DNA of 64,000 bases. Origin: Tubulanus polymorphus (lineage: Eukaryota; Nemertea; Palaeonemertea; Tubulaniformes; Tubulanidae). The DNA lies in the NCBI RefSeq assembly GCF_964204645.1, contig NC_134026.1, positions 14,350,450 through 14,414,449 on the forward strand, in the 5' to 3' direction. Positions within the stretch are counted from its first letter, which is position 1. Each line of letters begins with the position of its first letter. The notes below the pieces were generated by a model, which was given only the letters and a program-made list of their open reading frames with translations, was not told the DNA's origin and did not search any database. Of the stretch, positions 46,595 through 56,647 are shown piece by piece. The position numbers and the translations under genes are program-made.

Positions 46595-47538
46595 TATTGG
46601 CTACTAGAGGAACTCACATACGGCGTTAGTAGGGAACTCACGTACGGTTAACCTGTGGAGATCACCATACAGTCACGTACGAGTAACAACTACGTACTTA
46701 CTGGTATTGGCTACTATATAATAGGCCTATAGTCAAATAAATACCCGTACTGCGGTAGGCTTTCTTAGCTTCCACACTTCACAACCGAACCAACTGATCA
46801 ACCAGTATATGAGTATATTTATTCCCAGTACGCACCAACCGGCACAGGCCTAACTGTTTGTCAACTGTGTGTACCGTAGTAGGCTATCGATAATCACCTG
46901 ATACTTTTCTGTCGTTTGTTTTCTCTCTCTCTCTCTCTCTGAGACGAACGTAATTCAAGCAGCCCTCCGCGACTCAACGACCTTGATTTAAACTTGATCA
47001 ATTCAAAATCTGTTTATTGACGCTTTTGGTTACATGAACTGATCAGCAATATACTTAAATGAAATAACCGGAATTACAAGAAATCAAAAATATTAAAGTG
47101 GTAACAAACAAATGCCCGTAAACCTGTCAGACACGCGAACGCCGGACTCGTAAACTCTTGGACTCGGACCCGCTGAGCAATAAATTCATAAAATTGACTT
47201 TGAAATTGATTGTGGAGAAGAGAGGGAATAATTCGATAGCTCTTCCTCATAAAGAAGAGAGAAATTTCGGAAAGAAAACACAACATGGCTACTAATTGAA
47301 CGGGGCCAAATTTCCGATGTTTACGGCTCGACAGTGCCTTTATAACGTGGATTTATCAAAATTCCCATGCAGTATCTGGAGATTGAAGTGACCTGAAGGA
47401 TATCATACGGATTGTATCGGCGACAGCGGTAAGGTAAGGAAGCCTTTACACTTTTAACAAAAACTATGTGGAAAAGGGAAAAAAAATAATAATCACGCGA
47501 ATTTCAATAGGGTTTTCTGTGAAGCAACAGAAAACCCT

Positions 47539-47864
47539 AAAAATCTAACTCATACAAATATAAATATTGAAATAATGTTGTAAATATATCTATATATCTA
47601 TTCTATAAGAGCTTGCACTTTTATATTGAATAATCTGTCAATCTAAATGTTATTCATTTACATGAATATTTTAAGAGTAATAGGGATAATAGGCTTTCAG
47701 ATTAAAGGTTGAAGGGGCGAGTGAGTAAAAAATGAAAATAACAATAATTTACAGTTGAATTAGGAGTGCGCGCGACTAATTCAACTGTAAATTATTGTTA
47801 TTTTCATTTTTTTACGAGCTCGACCCTTCGACCTTTGATCTGAAAGCCTATTATCCCTATTACT
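47539..47864. repeat. Right TIR, outer part with 189-bp palindromic end
   Basis: 47676-47864 is the right-hand counterpart of the palindrome at 29707-29895. The outer arms of the two ends are essentially identical, while inner and outer arms of each end differ at several positions. 47539-47675 is the non-palindromic part. Confidence 0.88.
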
Positions 47865-47870
47865 GGCCTA

Positions 47871-48420
47871 CAACCAATCTGTCCGGATTTTAGGCCTACG
47901 CATACATAGGCCAACACAGACTAGTAGCCTCTATGAGGTTAAAGCTAAGTTCACTGTAAAGGAGGAATCAGATTTATTAAAATGCATGATAATTAGTGAT
48001 TAACTGGTACTGACTTGCAGTGATCAATCACAATTATCAATTTTACTGGCAAAAATGAAGATTTAAAAAAAAAAAATTTGTCTGAGCAGACAGCTTTATA
48101 AGCCAGACTTTTCCTTTGAATTTTTTCATCATTGATGAAACTGGTATTTCATGTCACTGCGACCGCAAGTGACGATTGCGTCGCAATGACTCATCGGCCA
48201 ATGTTCCTTGCGACAGGTTGCAACTGTCAGCGACGCCAGTCACAAGGAGTCGCACATGTTCTACTTTCTGTGATGCGACGCAACACGACCGTGGCAAGTG
48301 ACCTACGCGCTCTTGGGATGGCAGAAACTAGTCGCACACAGTCACCGAAAATCGTGTCGCAACCGACTTGGGCCCACACTTGCGACGTAATGCGACGCCT
48401 ACATCAATTTTACGAATTGA
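47871..48420. repeat. GTCGCA repeat family, direct copy 1
   Basis: It starts with GTCCGGATTTTAGGCCTACG just after the block B right flank and runs into CpG-rich GTCGCA words. It is repeated directly at 48487-49075 and inverted at 18480-19160. Confidence 0.7.
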
Positions 48421-48486
48421 ATACCCCAGAAACCTATCTTTGTTGAATAAGGTGTATGCGATGTTTAGGAGGGTTGAAATTCAATA

Positions 48487-49075
48487 GGCCTCCGACCAAT
48501 TCGTCCGGATTTTAGGCCTACGCATATACATAGGCCTACATAGGCTAGTAGCCTCTACGAGGTAAAAGCTAAGTTCACTGTAAAGGAGGAATCGGGTTTA
48601 TTAAAATGCATGTTAATTAGTGATTTACTGGTTCTGACTTGCAATGATCAATCACAATTATCAATATAATTGGCAAAAATGAAGGTTTTTTTTTAAATTC
48701 CTTCTGAGCTGACAGCTTTATAAGCCAGACTTTTCATTTGAGTTCATTTCATTTTTTCATTTCTCATCATTTTTCAGACTTTTCATTTTTCATCATTAAT
48801 GAAACTAAAATTTCATATCATTGCGACGCCATTCACTGCGACCGCCAGTGACGATTGCGTCACAACGACTCATCGACCTACGCTCCATTGGGACTGCCAG
48901 CGACAGGTTGCGACTCTCAGGGACGCCAGTCACAAGGAGTCACAGTCGCACATGTTCTTGTTCTACCTTCTGCGACGCGACACGGCCGTGGCAAGCAACC
49001 TACACACTCTTGCAACTGGCAGAAACAAGCCGCACACAGTAGCTGACAATCATGTCGCAACCGACTTACGCCCAC
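48487..49075. repeat. GTCGCA repeat family, direct copy 2, with empty Polinton target
   Basis: TTCAATAGGCCTCCGACCAA at 48481-48500 is the unoccupied form of the block B insertion site. The copy ends abruptly at about 49075 where block C begins. Confidence 0.75.
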
Positions 49076-49076
49076 T

Positions 49077-49390
49077 AATAAATTAGTTGTGTTGTTGCTA
49101 ATAAATTAGTTGTGTTGTTGCAACTAGAATTTAACTAGAATGTAACTAGAATTCAACTAGATTAACAAGCTAGTTGAAATATTGTTGTTTTTATTTATTT
49201 CTTGTTAAATTTAGTTGATTTTTGTTCCAACTACTAACAACTAGAATTCAACTAGAATGTAACTAAAAATACACTAGATTAACAAGCTAGTTAAAATATT
49301 GTGGAATTTTATTTGATTTTTGTTTCAACTACTAATAACTAGAATTCAACTCGAATGTTACTAGAATTCAACTAGATTAACAAGCTAGTT
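49077..49390. repeat. Junction repeats beside the block C ATPase
   Basis: Three or so units of about 85-100 bp contain AACTAGAATTCAACTAGAAT and CTAGATTAACAAGCTAGTTG. Related units in inverted orientation lie at 22900-23060. Confidence 0.8.
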
Positions 49391-49394
49391 GAAT

Positions 49395-50003
49395 TTAAAT
49401 AAATTCATATTTAAATGGGTGTTGTAATCTAAATAGTAATTTTGATCTTTTATTATTTTTCAATTTATCCATATATTCATTATGTAAATCATGTGGAATA
49501 ATATCATTTTCCTCAAGTGCATTTTTCATCGATTTTCTATCTTTATTGTAGAATAAAACTAGAAATCTAATGTTTTCTCTAAAGTCTTTAACAATTGAAT
49601 TATATTTTTGATTTAAAACCCAAGTTGTTATCCCAAAATGTCTACCAGAAAAAGCTAAATAACATAACTCACTCTCTCTAATTTTTGAATCATGTAAATT
49701 TGCCCAATCATCTATGATAAATAAAGTATTTGATCCTTTATGAATATCAATTGCTATTTTTATACAATTATCTAAATTTTCTTTTACTGTTTTAGGATCT
49801 AATATAATAAATTTATTATTTCTAGTAATATTTCTATCATAAGTTTGATTAAATTCATATGTTGGACAAAATAATACTATATTATCAAAATAGTTTTCAT
49901 AAATAGTTTCTAATAAATTTAATATAAAATAAGTTTTTCCACAATTTGTTACGCCAGAAATTAACATATTATGAGGCTCAAATATAAATAATTCCTTATT
50001 CAT
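49395..50003 (-). CDS. Packaging ATPase (A32/FtsK-HerA type), intact, 202 aa
   Basis: Walker A is GVTNCGKT at residues 17-24 and Walker B LFIIDDWANLHD at about 92-103. Then come SGRHFGITTWVLNQKYNSIV and FRENIRFLVLFYNKDRKSM. The family drives genome packaging in adeno-, NCLDV-like and Polinton lineages. The length is similar to the block A and B copies (about 203 residues). The integrase stop codon directly abuts the start (TAAATG), so the two genes probably share a transcript. It is the only intact ATPase in the window. Confidence 0.88.
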   Translation of the reverse strand: MNKELFIFEPHNMLISGVTNCGKTYFILNLLETIYENYFDNIVLFCPTYEFNQTYDRNITRNNKFIILDPKTVKENLDNCIKIAIDIHKGSNTLFIIDDWANLHDSKIRESELCYLAFSGRHFGITTWVLNQKYNSIVKDFRENIRFLVLFYNKDRKSMKNALEENDIIPHDLHNEYMDKLKNNKRSKLLFRLQHPFKYEFI

Positions 50004-51133
50004 TTATATATTTTTAATTTTACTTGATAATATCCAGTCATTGAATTTATCTGGCGATCCAACCCATTTTACTAAAGAATATTTTTTTCTTTTAATAGTT
50101 TTTGTTTTTAATACTTTTTCAATTTTATATTCTTGTTCTAGATTTTCAGTAGTTAAACTCAATTCTTCTTCATAAAAATACCCATCAACTTCTTCACCAT
50201 CTAAATCTTCTAATTTATAGACATATGGTTTTGTTGTAATTACCTTTTTTATTTTATATATTTCCCTAGTAAAATTTCGATCGTATCCTTTGTCAAATAT
50301 CTTTTTATCCTTAGAAATTCAAACATTTTGACCAACTTTAAATTTAGGTTCACCAAAATCATCTACAAAAAATGCTCCATATAAATTATTCCAAACAATT
50401 TTAGCATTTTCAGGTTTTCTAGCATCAATAGGTTTCATTCCAATAGAAGAATGATAAGAATTATTATATCCTTCAATCAATTTTGGTAAAACATCAATCC
50501 ATTTAAAAGTATTATTTGCTGTAAAATATTTCCACATTCTTGTTCTTAATGTTCTATTAAATCGTTCAACAACTGCTGCTTTTTTATCCGATTTTGTTGA
50601 AAAATATTTAATATTATGATTATCTAAGAGTTCATGAACAAGTGAATTATCAAACTCTTTTCCATCATCAAATTGTATTTTTTCTGGTTTTAGTTTATCA
50701 TCCGAAAGAAATTTTCTTTAAACATTTGATGTTTGTACAGCATCTTTTCTATAAAGTGGGAAGCTCCATACATAACGACTAAAAATATCAATTATATTCA
50801 ATAACCACCAATAATCATCATTATCTTTCTTAACATTTTTCATATCAATTAAATCTCCTTGCCACTGTTGATCTACATAACTTACCATAGTTTTACGAGT
50901 TTTATATTTTCTAACAATTTTTTTATGTGTTGTGTATGTTGGTTGTTCTAACATAAATTCATTTATATCTTTATATTTAACTAAATTTTGTGGGATTATC
51001 TTATCTAATTTATCTTGTTTTACTTGACGCCATATATTTTTAGTAGAAGAATATAAGCAACCGAACTCTCAGGGTTGTAATATAAATTTCTTAAATATTG
51101 TTCTTTAGTATTAGGAGTTTTTTTACCACCCAT
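50004..51133 (-). pseudogene. Polinton integrase with intact chromodomain segment, three breaks
   Basis: The N-terminus from 51133 (TKEQYLRNLYYNPES) shifts frame near 51055. The catalytic domain has QQWQGDLIDMKN (Asp), IQFDDGKEFDN (Asp) and VVERFNRTLRTR (Glu). An in-frame stop lies at 50718 between the first and second Asp, and another at about 50317 in the SH3-like region. The C-terminus has YSLVKWVGSPDKFNDWIL, a chromodomain signature, undamaged. There are no GAVxHPHG inserts. Confidence 0.88.
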
Positions 51134-51163
51134 TTATATATCCTTAATTTTAACTTTATATTT

Positions 51164-52373
51164 CTAATATTGAATACTATCTAATTGTGAATTTACAATA
51201 TTTAATTGTGCGTCAGATATAATATAAATGTGCATTTTAAAATTTAAGCTTCCTTTTTTCTTTTTTATAAATAATTGTATTCCATCTTTAGTGTTCTGTA
51301 GTTTTTTCCCAGAACCATGTAATGAATTATCCTCTGTTGTTCTAAAATCTAACCATAATGCATATGTATTGCCGGTATAATAATCAATTTGATTAATATA
51401 ACAATTTTCAAATGATTTTACTTTTTCATTCATAAAATGTTTTCTAATTTCTGGCCATTGATCTACCATTCTCATTCCTTGACAAAATATTTTATTTGCT
51501 ATTCCTTCGATAGTTATTTCTACTTTTGTTATTTCAGGATTATAATAATTATCTACCTTTATTGCACCATTAGAATATGTTGCAATGGTAAAAAATATTA
51601 ATATACCTTTAATAGATCTTCTTGGGAAGTTAATATTCTCATTAATTATTTCATCATTTGCATTAATAGTTACAGTTTTAAATGTATCAATATAATCATA
51701 TAATAATGAAAATCCTTGATTGTATTGAGTTTGAATTGTGCTAGCAATATTTTCATTAGTTACTGTGTCATATTCTAAACATATATTTGATAATTTATAA
51801 CCCATATCTTTAACAACGCTAGATAATACAATTTTCTTGAATTACATATTTCTATAAAGGTGCATTATTATTTATCAATTCAAAGTCTAATGGAATTTTA
51901 TATTTGCTTTCATAAATCTTTTTTATCAAATTATCTACAGCATTAGTTACTACTGCATTATTGGCTTCAGATCTTAATTTATTATGGTTTTCCGATTGAA
52001 TACCCTGAAATATCATATTATTTCTATTTTTTTTAGTTAACCATAAATCTTTATAATGCATAAGTAATTTATAATCATCTAATGAGAAAACTGTTTCTGG
52101 ACCAATCTTTATTGTTAATTTTTTAATCAAATATCTTCCAACATTATCAACAACATAATTATTATTATTACCGGTTACTTTTATATCGGCTGATAAATAA
52201 ATACTATTTGGAACATAAAAAGTATTTTGTGTTAATCGAGGAATTCTAACACATAAAGTTTCATCGGGATTAATATTTGAAGGATTATGAGTAGTTATAT
52301 GATGTGATCTTTCTGCTTTAATAGCATTAGATATTCTAGAAATCTTAGAAGGACTTATATAACTCCCACTCAT
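51164..52373 (-). pseudogene. Major capsid protein (double jelly-roll type), split in two
   Basis: The N-terminal half (52373-51852) has IPRLTQNTFYVPNSIYLSAD and a LIKKLTIKIGPETVF segment. The C-terminal half (51805-51164, its frame open from about 51845) has QYNQGFSLLYDYIDTFK, FPRRSIKGILIFFTI and YALWLDFRTTEDNSLHGSGK. I recognise this as the Polinton capsid (PY-type) from these segments and from its place next to integrase and ATPase. A stop at 51852-51854 and a frame change by about 51845 interrupt it. The start is in a TTAAATAAATG context. Confidence 0.75.
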
Positions 52374-52415
52374 TTATTTAACAAAAAAATTAATTATTTA
52401 TTTTTGATATCATGT

Positions 52416-53485
52416 TTACTTGATATTTTTTGATATCATATTTACTAACCCAAAAATAATAGCACTTACAACTGTAAATAAAAATAGAATAATATGTTCA
52501 GCAGCAAAGTTAAGAATATTCCCAGCAGATTTCAATATAAAACCAACAATTGATGCAATAATTCCTGGTAAAGCTGCAGCAGATTTTTTAGATAGTTCCC
52601 ATAAATATTTTGCTAATTTTTTCAAACCATCTTTAACTTTATCTTGTATAGAATTATTATCATTCGGGGGTTTATCCGGTTTATTTGGAGTAGGAGTAGA
52701 TTTTAAAGCATTTGATATTGCTAAACCAATTGTTGTAAATAACATAGTTACAGCTGTTAGAATTGAAAGAATTGTTATTCCTTCTAATTTAAATAATAAC
52801 TTTATTCTATCTTTCAATGATATTTCAGAATTTGGTTTTATCAATAAATCTTTAAAAATAACTTTTAATCTATTAATATTATAATCATATGATTTTAAAA
52901 ATAATTTAATTTCTTCTTTTTGTAATTCTGTGTTATATTCTAAATCATCTTTTTCTTTTTCTAAACGTAATTCTTTTTGCCTATATTCTATTTCATCAAT
53001 TACTTGATGATCTTATCAGACTTTAATTGTTCTATTTCTTTATTTTTATCAGTTAATTCTTTTTCTTAAGTTCTAATTTTAAAATCTCTTATACTTTTAT
53101 CATGCGCAATTTTATCAGATGCAAGTCTTATACGTTTAATTTCTCTAATTGCTTCAACAGAAAATATACTATTTAAATCTTCTATTTGTTGATCTGTTGC
53201 ATCAATTAATCCATTCGTTAAAAGTTTTTCAATTGGAAGTTGTTTCTGTTTCTGATTTCTTTTTGATTATTTCAAATAATTCATTAATTATTTAAATACG
53301 TCTATATTATCATCTCTTTCTTTTTGTGTAACATCAGTTATTTCATTACTATTACTTATTCTCTTAATTCTAAATGTTTCTAAATTTTTTAAAGTTGATT
53401 CCGCTAATATTTTTTTTAGTTTTGTCCTTTGATTAGTGATATCAATATAATAATCACCTTTCAAACGAAAAATAACATTTACCAT
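52416..53485 (-). pseudogene. Coiled-coil membrane protein conserved in Polintons, several breaks
   Basis: The N-terminus from 53485 (VNVIFRLKGDYYIDITNQRT) is followed by a lysine- and glutamate-rich coiled coil that is interrupted repeatedly at 53280-52860. The C-terminal frame 52844-52416 is open: a span at ILSILTAVTMLFTTIGLAI, a proline-rich linker, then LPGIIASIVGFILKSAGNIL and ILFLFTVVSAIIFGLV. The LPGII.SIV..L segment recurs in animal Polinton proteins as I recall. The function is unknown, possibly virion-membrane related. Confidence 0.6.
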
Positions 53486-53500
53486 TATCTAAAAATTTTT

Positions 53501-53807
53501 ATTTATATGCTAAAGGTCCAACGTTTTCATCATTTATGTTAAATTCAGAATTTTCAATTATATGTTTTAATTTAGGTACTTTGTTTAAATTATCTAAATC
53601 TTGTTTTACTAAATCTGGGTCTAAATTTTCAGGATTTCATCGTGATTCTGCATTTCTAATATAATCAGGCATATTTAAATTATTATTATATTCTGGCTCA
53701 TTACCATCATTAAAACTTGTTTCACTAAAATCAGGTTGTTGTTCATCAGTTTTACCAGGTTCATCTAAAGGATCCATTCCAATATCTTCTCCGCCTTCTA
53801 CATCCAT
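53501..53807 (-). pseudogene. Small acidic protein, about 102 codons, one stop
   Basis: It starts at 53807 with MDVEGGEDIGMDPLDEPGKT, then an acidic Asn-rich region with NLNMPDYIRNAESR. One in-frame stop lies near 53640. It ends VGPLAYK. The start context is TTATATAAATGG after a T-run. The function is unknown. Confidence 0.55.
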
Positions 53808-53823
53808 TTATATAATAAAAAAA

Positions 53824-55135
53824 TTAAAATTTAAAATATAATATTCCTCCTATAACAATTCCTATACAAGTTAAAGCTAATTTAGTATTTTCATGGAATT
53901 TATTATCATTATCAGTTTTAATTATATTATGTTGAATATCATCAGTTTTTATATTTTCTGATGTATTGTAATCTTTTATTTTAGAATCATTATGCAATTT
54001 AATATTTTTAGTTTTAGTTTCTGTTGATTGAATATGTTTTTTATTTTTTTCACCTTCCATTAATTTTGGAGCAGTAATAATCTTTTTATTTATATCATTT
54101 AATCCAATTGAATTATTTATTGTTGCAGTTTCAATTAGATTATTATAACCAATTATATTTCCCATCTTTAATACTAAATCATTAGAAATAATTAATAGAT
54201 TAGGGCCTATACAATAATTTAGTCTTACATGAGATTTATCTAAATAATTTTGATATCTTACAATGTTTTCTGGAATTGATCTATTTTTATCATTATGAAT
54301 GGAATCTTCAAATAATACTTTAGATTGTTTCTGCGCATCAAATGAAGTACTATTATTTCCAACTATTGGTGATCTTGTTTCAACTTGCGCACCTAAAATA
54401 CATATCAAATAAGTTCTAATTGATTGATTTATTCTTTGTATACCAGGTTTTGTAAATCCTTCACTATAAGATTCAATAAAATTAATCCATCCATTATTAT
54501 TATCAATTCTATAATTATGATAAGCTCCAATTCTATGCATATAATCAATTCTTTTTATTTCATACTGTTCACCAACGCCATGTAATCTACCATGCGTTCT
54601 AAAATCGGAATTAATATTTATATTAAATTCTTTACATATTTTATAAAACTTAGATAGATTAATATTATTATCCAATTCTTTAAAATATTTCGATCCAGGT
54701 AAAGGGCATTCTAATTCATTTAATATTATTGTGATTTGAAAATATATGTGAAATCTAAATATTGTATGAATGAATTTTAAATCAGAATATTTCAAATTTT
54801 TATCTAAGTTATTCAAGTGTTCATGCCAACTTACACCACAACCAGTTGTTGCACAATGAACAGCAAAATTTAATTGATGCTGCCAATATTTCATATTAGA
54901 TTTTACTTTATATATATTATATTCATCTCGAGTAAAAGTAACTTCATATGTATTAAATATATTTTTCCATTTTAGAAATAAAATAGTTTGTTTCAGTAAC
55001 ATAAATTTCTAAATTAATCAATGAAGGTAAAACTAAATTTTTAAATATTATCATGTTACTAAAATCTATTGCTGGAATATTATATTTATAATATTCATTT
55101 GATTTATTATATTGGAAAGATTTTGGAAACCCCAT
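53824..55135 (-). pseudogene. Conserved 'CATTGCG' Polinton protein, about 437 codons, one frameshift
   Basis: Residues 1-60 come from 55135-54953 and the rest from 55002-53824, with a frame change between. The hallmark is KYWQHQLNFAVHCATTGCG followed by SWHEHL. Later come HGRLHGVGEQYEIKRIDYMH, an internal GFTKPGIQRINQSIRTYLIC and VRLNYCIGPNLLIISNDLVL. The C-terminus has a membrane span (LALTCIGIVIGGILYF). I believe it is a conserved virion-associated protein of Polintons but cannot name it. A chimeric relative is at 35577-37085 and a shattered one at 16475-22900. Confidence 0.65.
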
Positions 55136-55151
55136 TTATATAACTAAAAAA

Positions 55152-55586
55152 TTAATAATCTATTAATTCTTTTAATAATTTATCTTGTTCTTCAACTATT
55201 ATATGACCATTTAAACTTATTATATAATCTAGTGTGTTCTTCAATTTATTAATTTCTTTTATATTAGTTTTAATTTTTTCTTTATTACTTTTTATATTCA
55301 ATTTTGAACTTATACCAGTTAAAACAGTTGAAATTAATCCTAATACACCAATTGATATAGCTAAAGGTGTTAATGGACTGAATATTGCTAGAAATGTTAT
55401 TACAGAACTAATTGTAACCGAACCACTTATAATCAAATAATATATAATTTTACTTTTTAAATATTTTTTCCTTTTAGCTTTTAAATCATTTTCAAATTCC
55501 AATATTTGTTTTTCTAAATATATTTTTAATTTAGTTTTATTTATATCATGAGGAATAGTATCAATACTATCAACTTTATCTTCCAT
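55152..55586 (-). CDS. Two-span membrane protein with coiled coils, 144 aa, intact
   Basis: A helical N-terminal half has INKTKLKIYLEKQILEFEND. Two spans follow at about residues 49-70 (IIYYLIISGSVTISSVITFL) and 75-93 (PLAISIGVLGLISTVLTGI), then a second coiled coil. The function is unknown. Block B has a broken copy at 37102-37495. The start is in a CTAAATAAATGG context preceded by a T-run. Confidence 0.65.
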   Translation of the reverse strand: MEDKVDSIDTIPHDINKTKLKIYLEKQILEFENDLKAKRKKYLKSKIIYYLIISGSVTISSVITFLAIFSPLTPLAISIGVLGLISTVLTGISSKLNIKSNKEKIKTNIKEINKLKNTLDYIISLNGHIIVEEQDKLLKELIDY

Positions 55587-55606
55587 TTATTTAGAAAAAA
55601 AATTAA
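55584..55606 (-). promoter_or_regulatory. Start-site motif: T-run then AAATAAATGG
   Basis: TAATTTTTTTTCTAAATAAA immediately precedes the ATG at 55586. It is equivalent to the motif at 37495 in block B. Confidence 0.55.
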
Positions 55607-56028
55607 TAATTAGTAAATTTATATGCTACAAATATAACAACAACTGTTCCACCTAAAATCCATATTATTTCATATTTCTGTTGTTCTTTACTCGGGGTAT
55701 ACTAATCTGATAATTTAGGTTTGTATAGATGTAATTTTTCTTTATTGGTTACTGCGTTATATAAACTCATTGCATCATCAACTGATTGAAAATCTCTTTG
55801 TGAAATCTTCTGATCATATAATTCCTTGTTAATATAATCCATATAGTTTTGTCGTTTTTCTCTATATTCTTCTGCTGCTTTATTGTATTTCTCTAATGCT
55901 AAGTTATGTCTTTTTTGTTCTGTTAATGATCCATTTTTATCAATATGTTTGAATAAATAACCGCCACCAGTAAATGCTAAAGCGTTAACAATTGCCGATC
56001 CTATAATAGTTATAACTGCAGAAGCCAT
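55604..56028 (-). pseudogene. Conserved Polinton membrane protein, early stop
   Basis: It is nearly identical to the intact 37514-37933 gene for the first 108 residues, then has an in-frame stop at 55702. The remaining C-terminal span (IIWILGGTVVVIFVAYKF) is still readable to 55604. Loss of the last 33 residues would remove the C-terminal membrane segment. Confidence 0.7.
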
Positions 56029-56052
56029 TTATTTATTGAAATAATTACGCAT

Positions 56053-56274
56053 TTATATGGGAGGAATATATTTTTGTTTTTCCAAATAATCAATAGTTAA
56101 ATTAGATAAAGTAACTGCTAATGTTGATTTTAAAATATCATTTATTTCAAATCTATCAACATTAACACTTCCCATTTTGAATAGTTTTTTTAATACCATT
56201 GAATAACCAACAGTTCCAACTGATAGTAATGCGCCATTATATAATCCAGTTATTATCCACTTATTATCACTCAT
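56053..56274 (-). CDS. Small hydrophobic protein, 73 aa, intact
   Basis: A hydrophobic segment WIITGLYNGALLSVGTVGYS (residues 6-25) is followed by a polar part with SVNVDRFEINDILKSTLAV. Its ATG directly abuts the stop of the upstream gene (TAAATG). The function is unknown. The block B copy is deleted. Confidence 0.6.
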   Translation of the reverse strand: MSDNKWIITGLYNGALLSVGTVGYSMVLKKLFKMGSVNVDRFEINDILKSTLAVTLSNLTIDYLEKQKYIPPI

Positions 56275-56631
56275 TTATTTATCAAAAAAATTACTATCAT
56301 CAAAATATTTAGTTATCTTAGTGATGATTAATTCAACATTCATTTCATTACTAGTTTCATTTGTATATATTTCAATTATTATTTTTTTAATATCATCGAT
56401 GATAAAATCTTCATCTAATTCATAAAATCTTAAAGATTCTCTAATTAAATTAGTAATCTTTTCTACATTTAAAGTTTCTTTATCTATTGTTTTTTCATAC
56501 TCAAATGCTGTTTCATTAGAAAATGCAATACTTTTAATATGTGTAATTACATCATTAATGTTAAATATCATTTCTTTCTCACGTTTAAAATTAAAACCAA
56601 AACATATACTCGGTCCAACAGTTATATTTGT
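56275..56631 (-). pseudogene. Unknown Polinton protein, start codon lost
   Basis: It is homologous to 38149-38516, but at 56629-56631 the start codon is not ATG. The next ATG, at 56571, keeps 98 residues (FNINDVITHIKSIAFSNETA, acidic C-terminus), so a shortened protein remains possible. It overlaps nothing upstream and is followed directly by the next start. Confidence 0.55.
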
Positions 56632-56647
56632 TTATATAATGAAATAA

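Larger units (their letters stand above)
43668..47538. mobile_element. Helitron-like element, copy 2, inserted in the right TIR of block B
   Basis: The left end is TATAGCTGCAAAGCAGCGAT with a GCTGC/GCAGC hairpin, then GGGTTTTCTG. The right end is the hairpin at 47509-47538. The TIR at the other end of block B shows the unoccupied target: TTTAAAAATCT there, against TTTAAA and AAAAATCT around this insertion. So at most three A residues are duplicated. The element carries a captured coding fragment and two younger insertions. No transposase gene is present. Confidence 0.75.
29707..47864. mobile_element. Polinton block B, complete from end to end (18,158 bp)
   Basis: The left end begins AGTAATAGGGATAATAGG at 29707 and the right end finishes with its complement at 47864. 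Flanking hexamers are GGCCTC (29701-29706) and GGCCTA (47865-47870), a 6-bp target duplication with one difference, as expected for Polintons. The unoccupied form of the same host repeat, with one GGCCTC, is at 48487-48492. Without the Helitron-like insertion at 43668-47538 the element is about 14.3 kb. Plus-strand genes run inward from the left end and minus-strand genes inward from the right, meeting at 35190-35577. Integrase, ATPase and PolB are all broken. No major capsid gene was found. Confidence 0.92.

Noticed and set aside
49077-49390. CRISPR-like array
   Set aside because: Units are imperfect, spacers are not unique and of equal size, and the context is a eukaryotic element.
51806-51851. 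Programmed frameshift in the major capsid gene
   Set aside because: Both a stop and a frame change are needed and no slippery sequence is evident; ordinary decay explains it, as in neighbouring genes.
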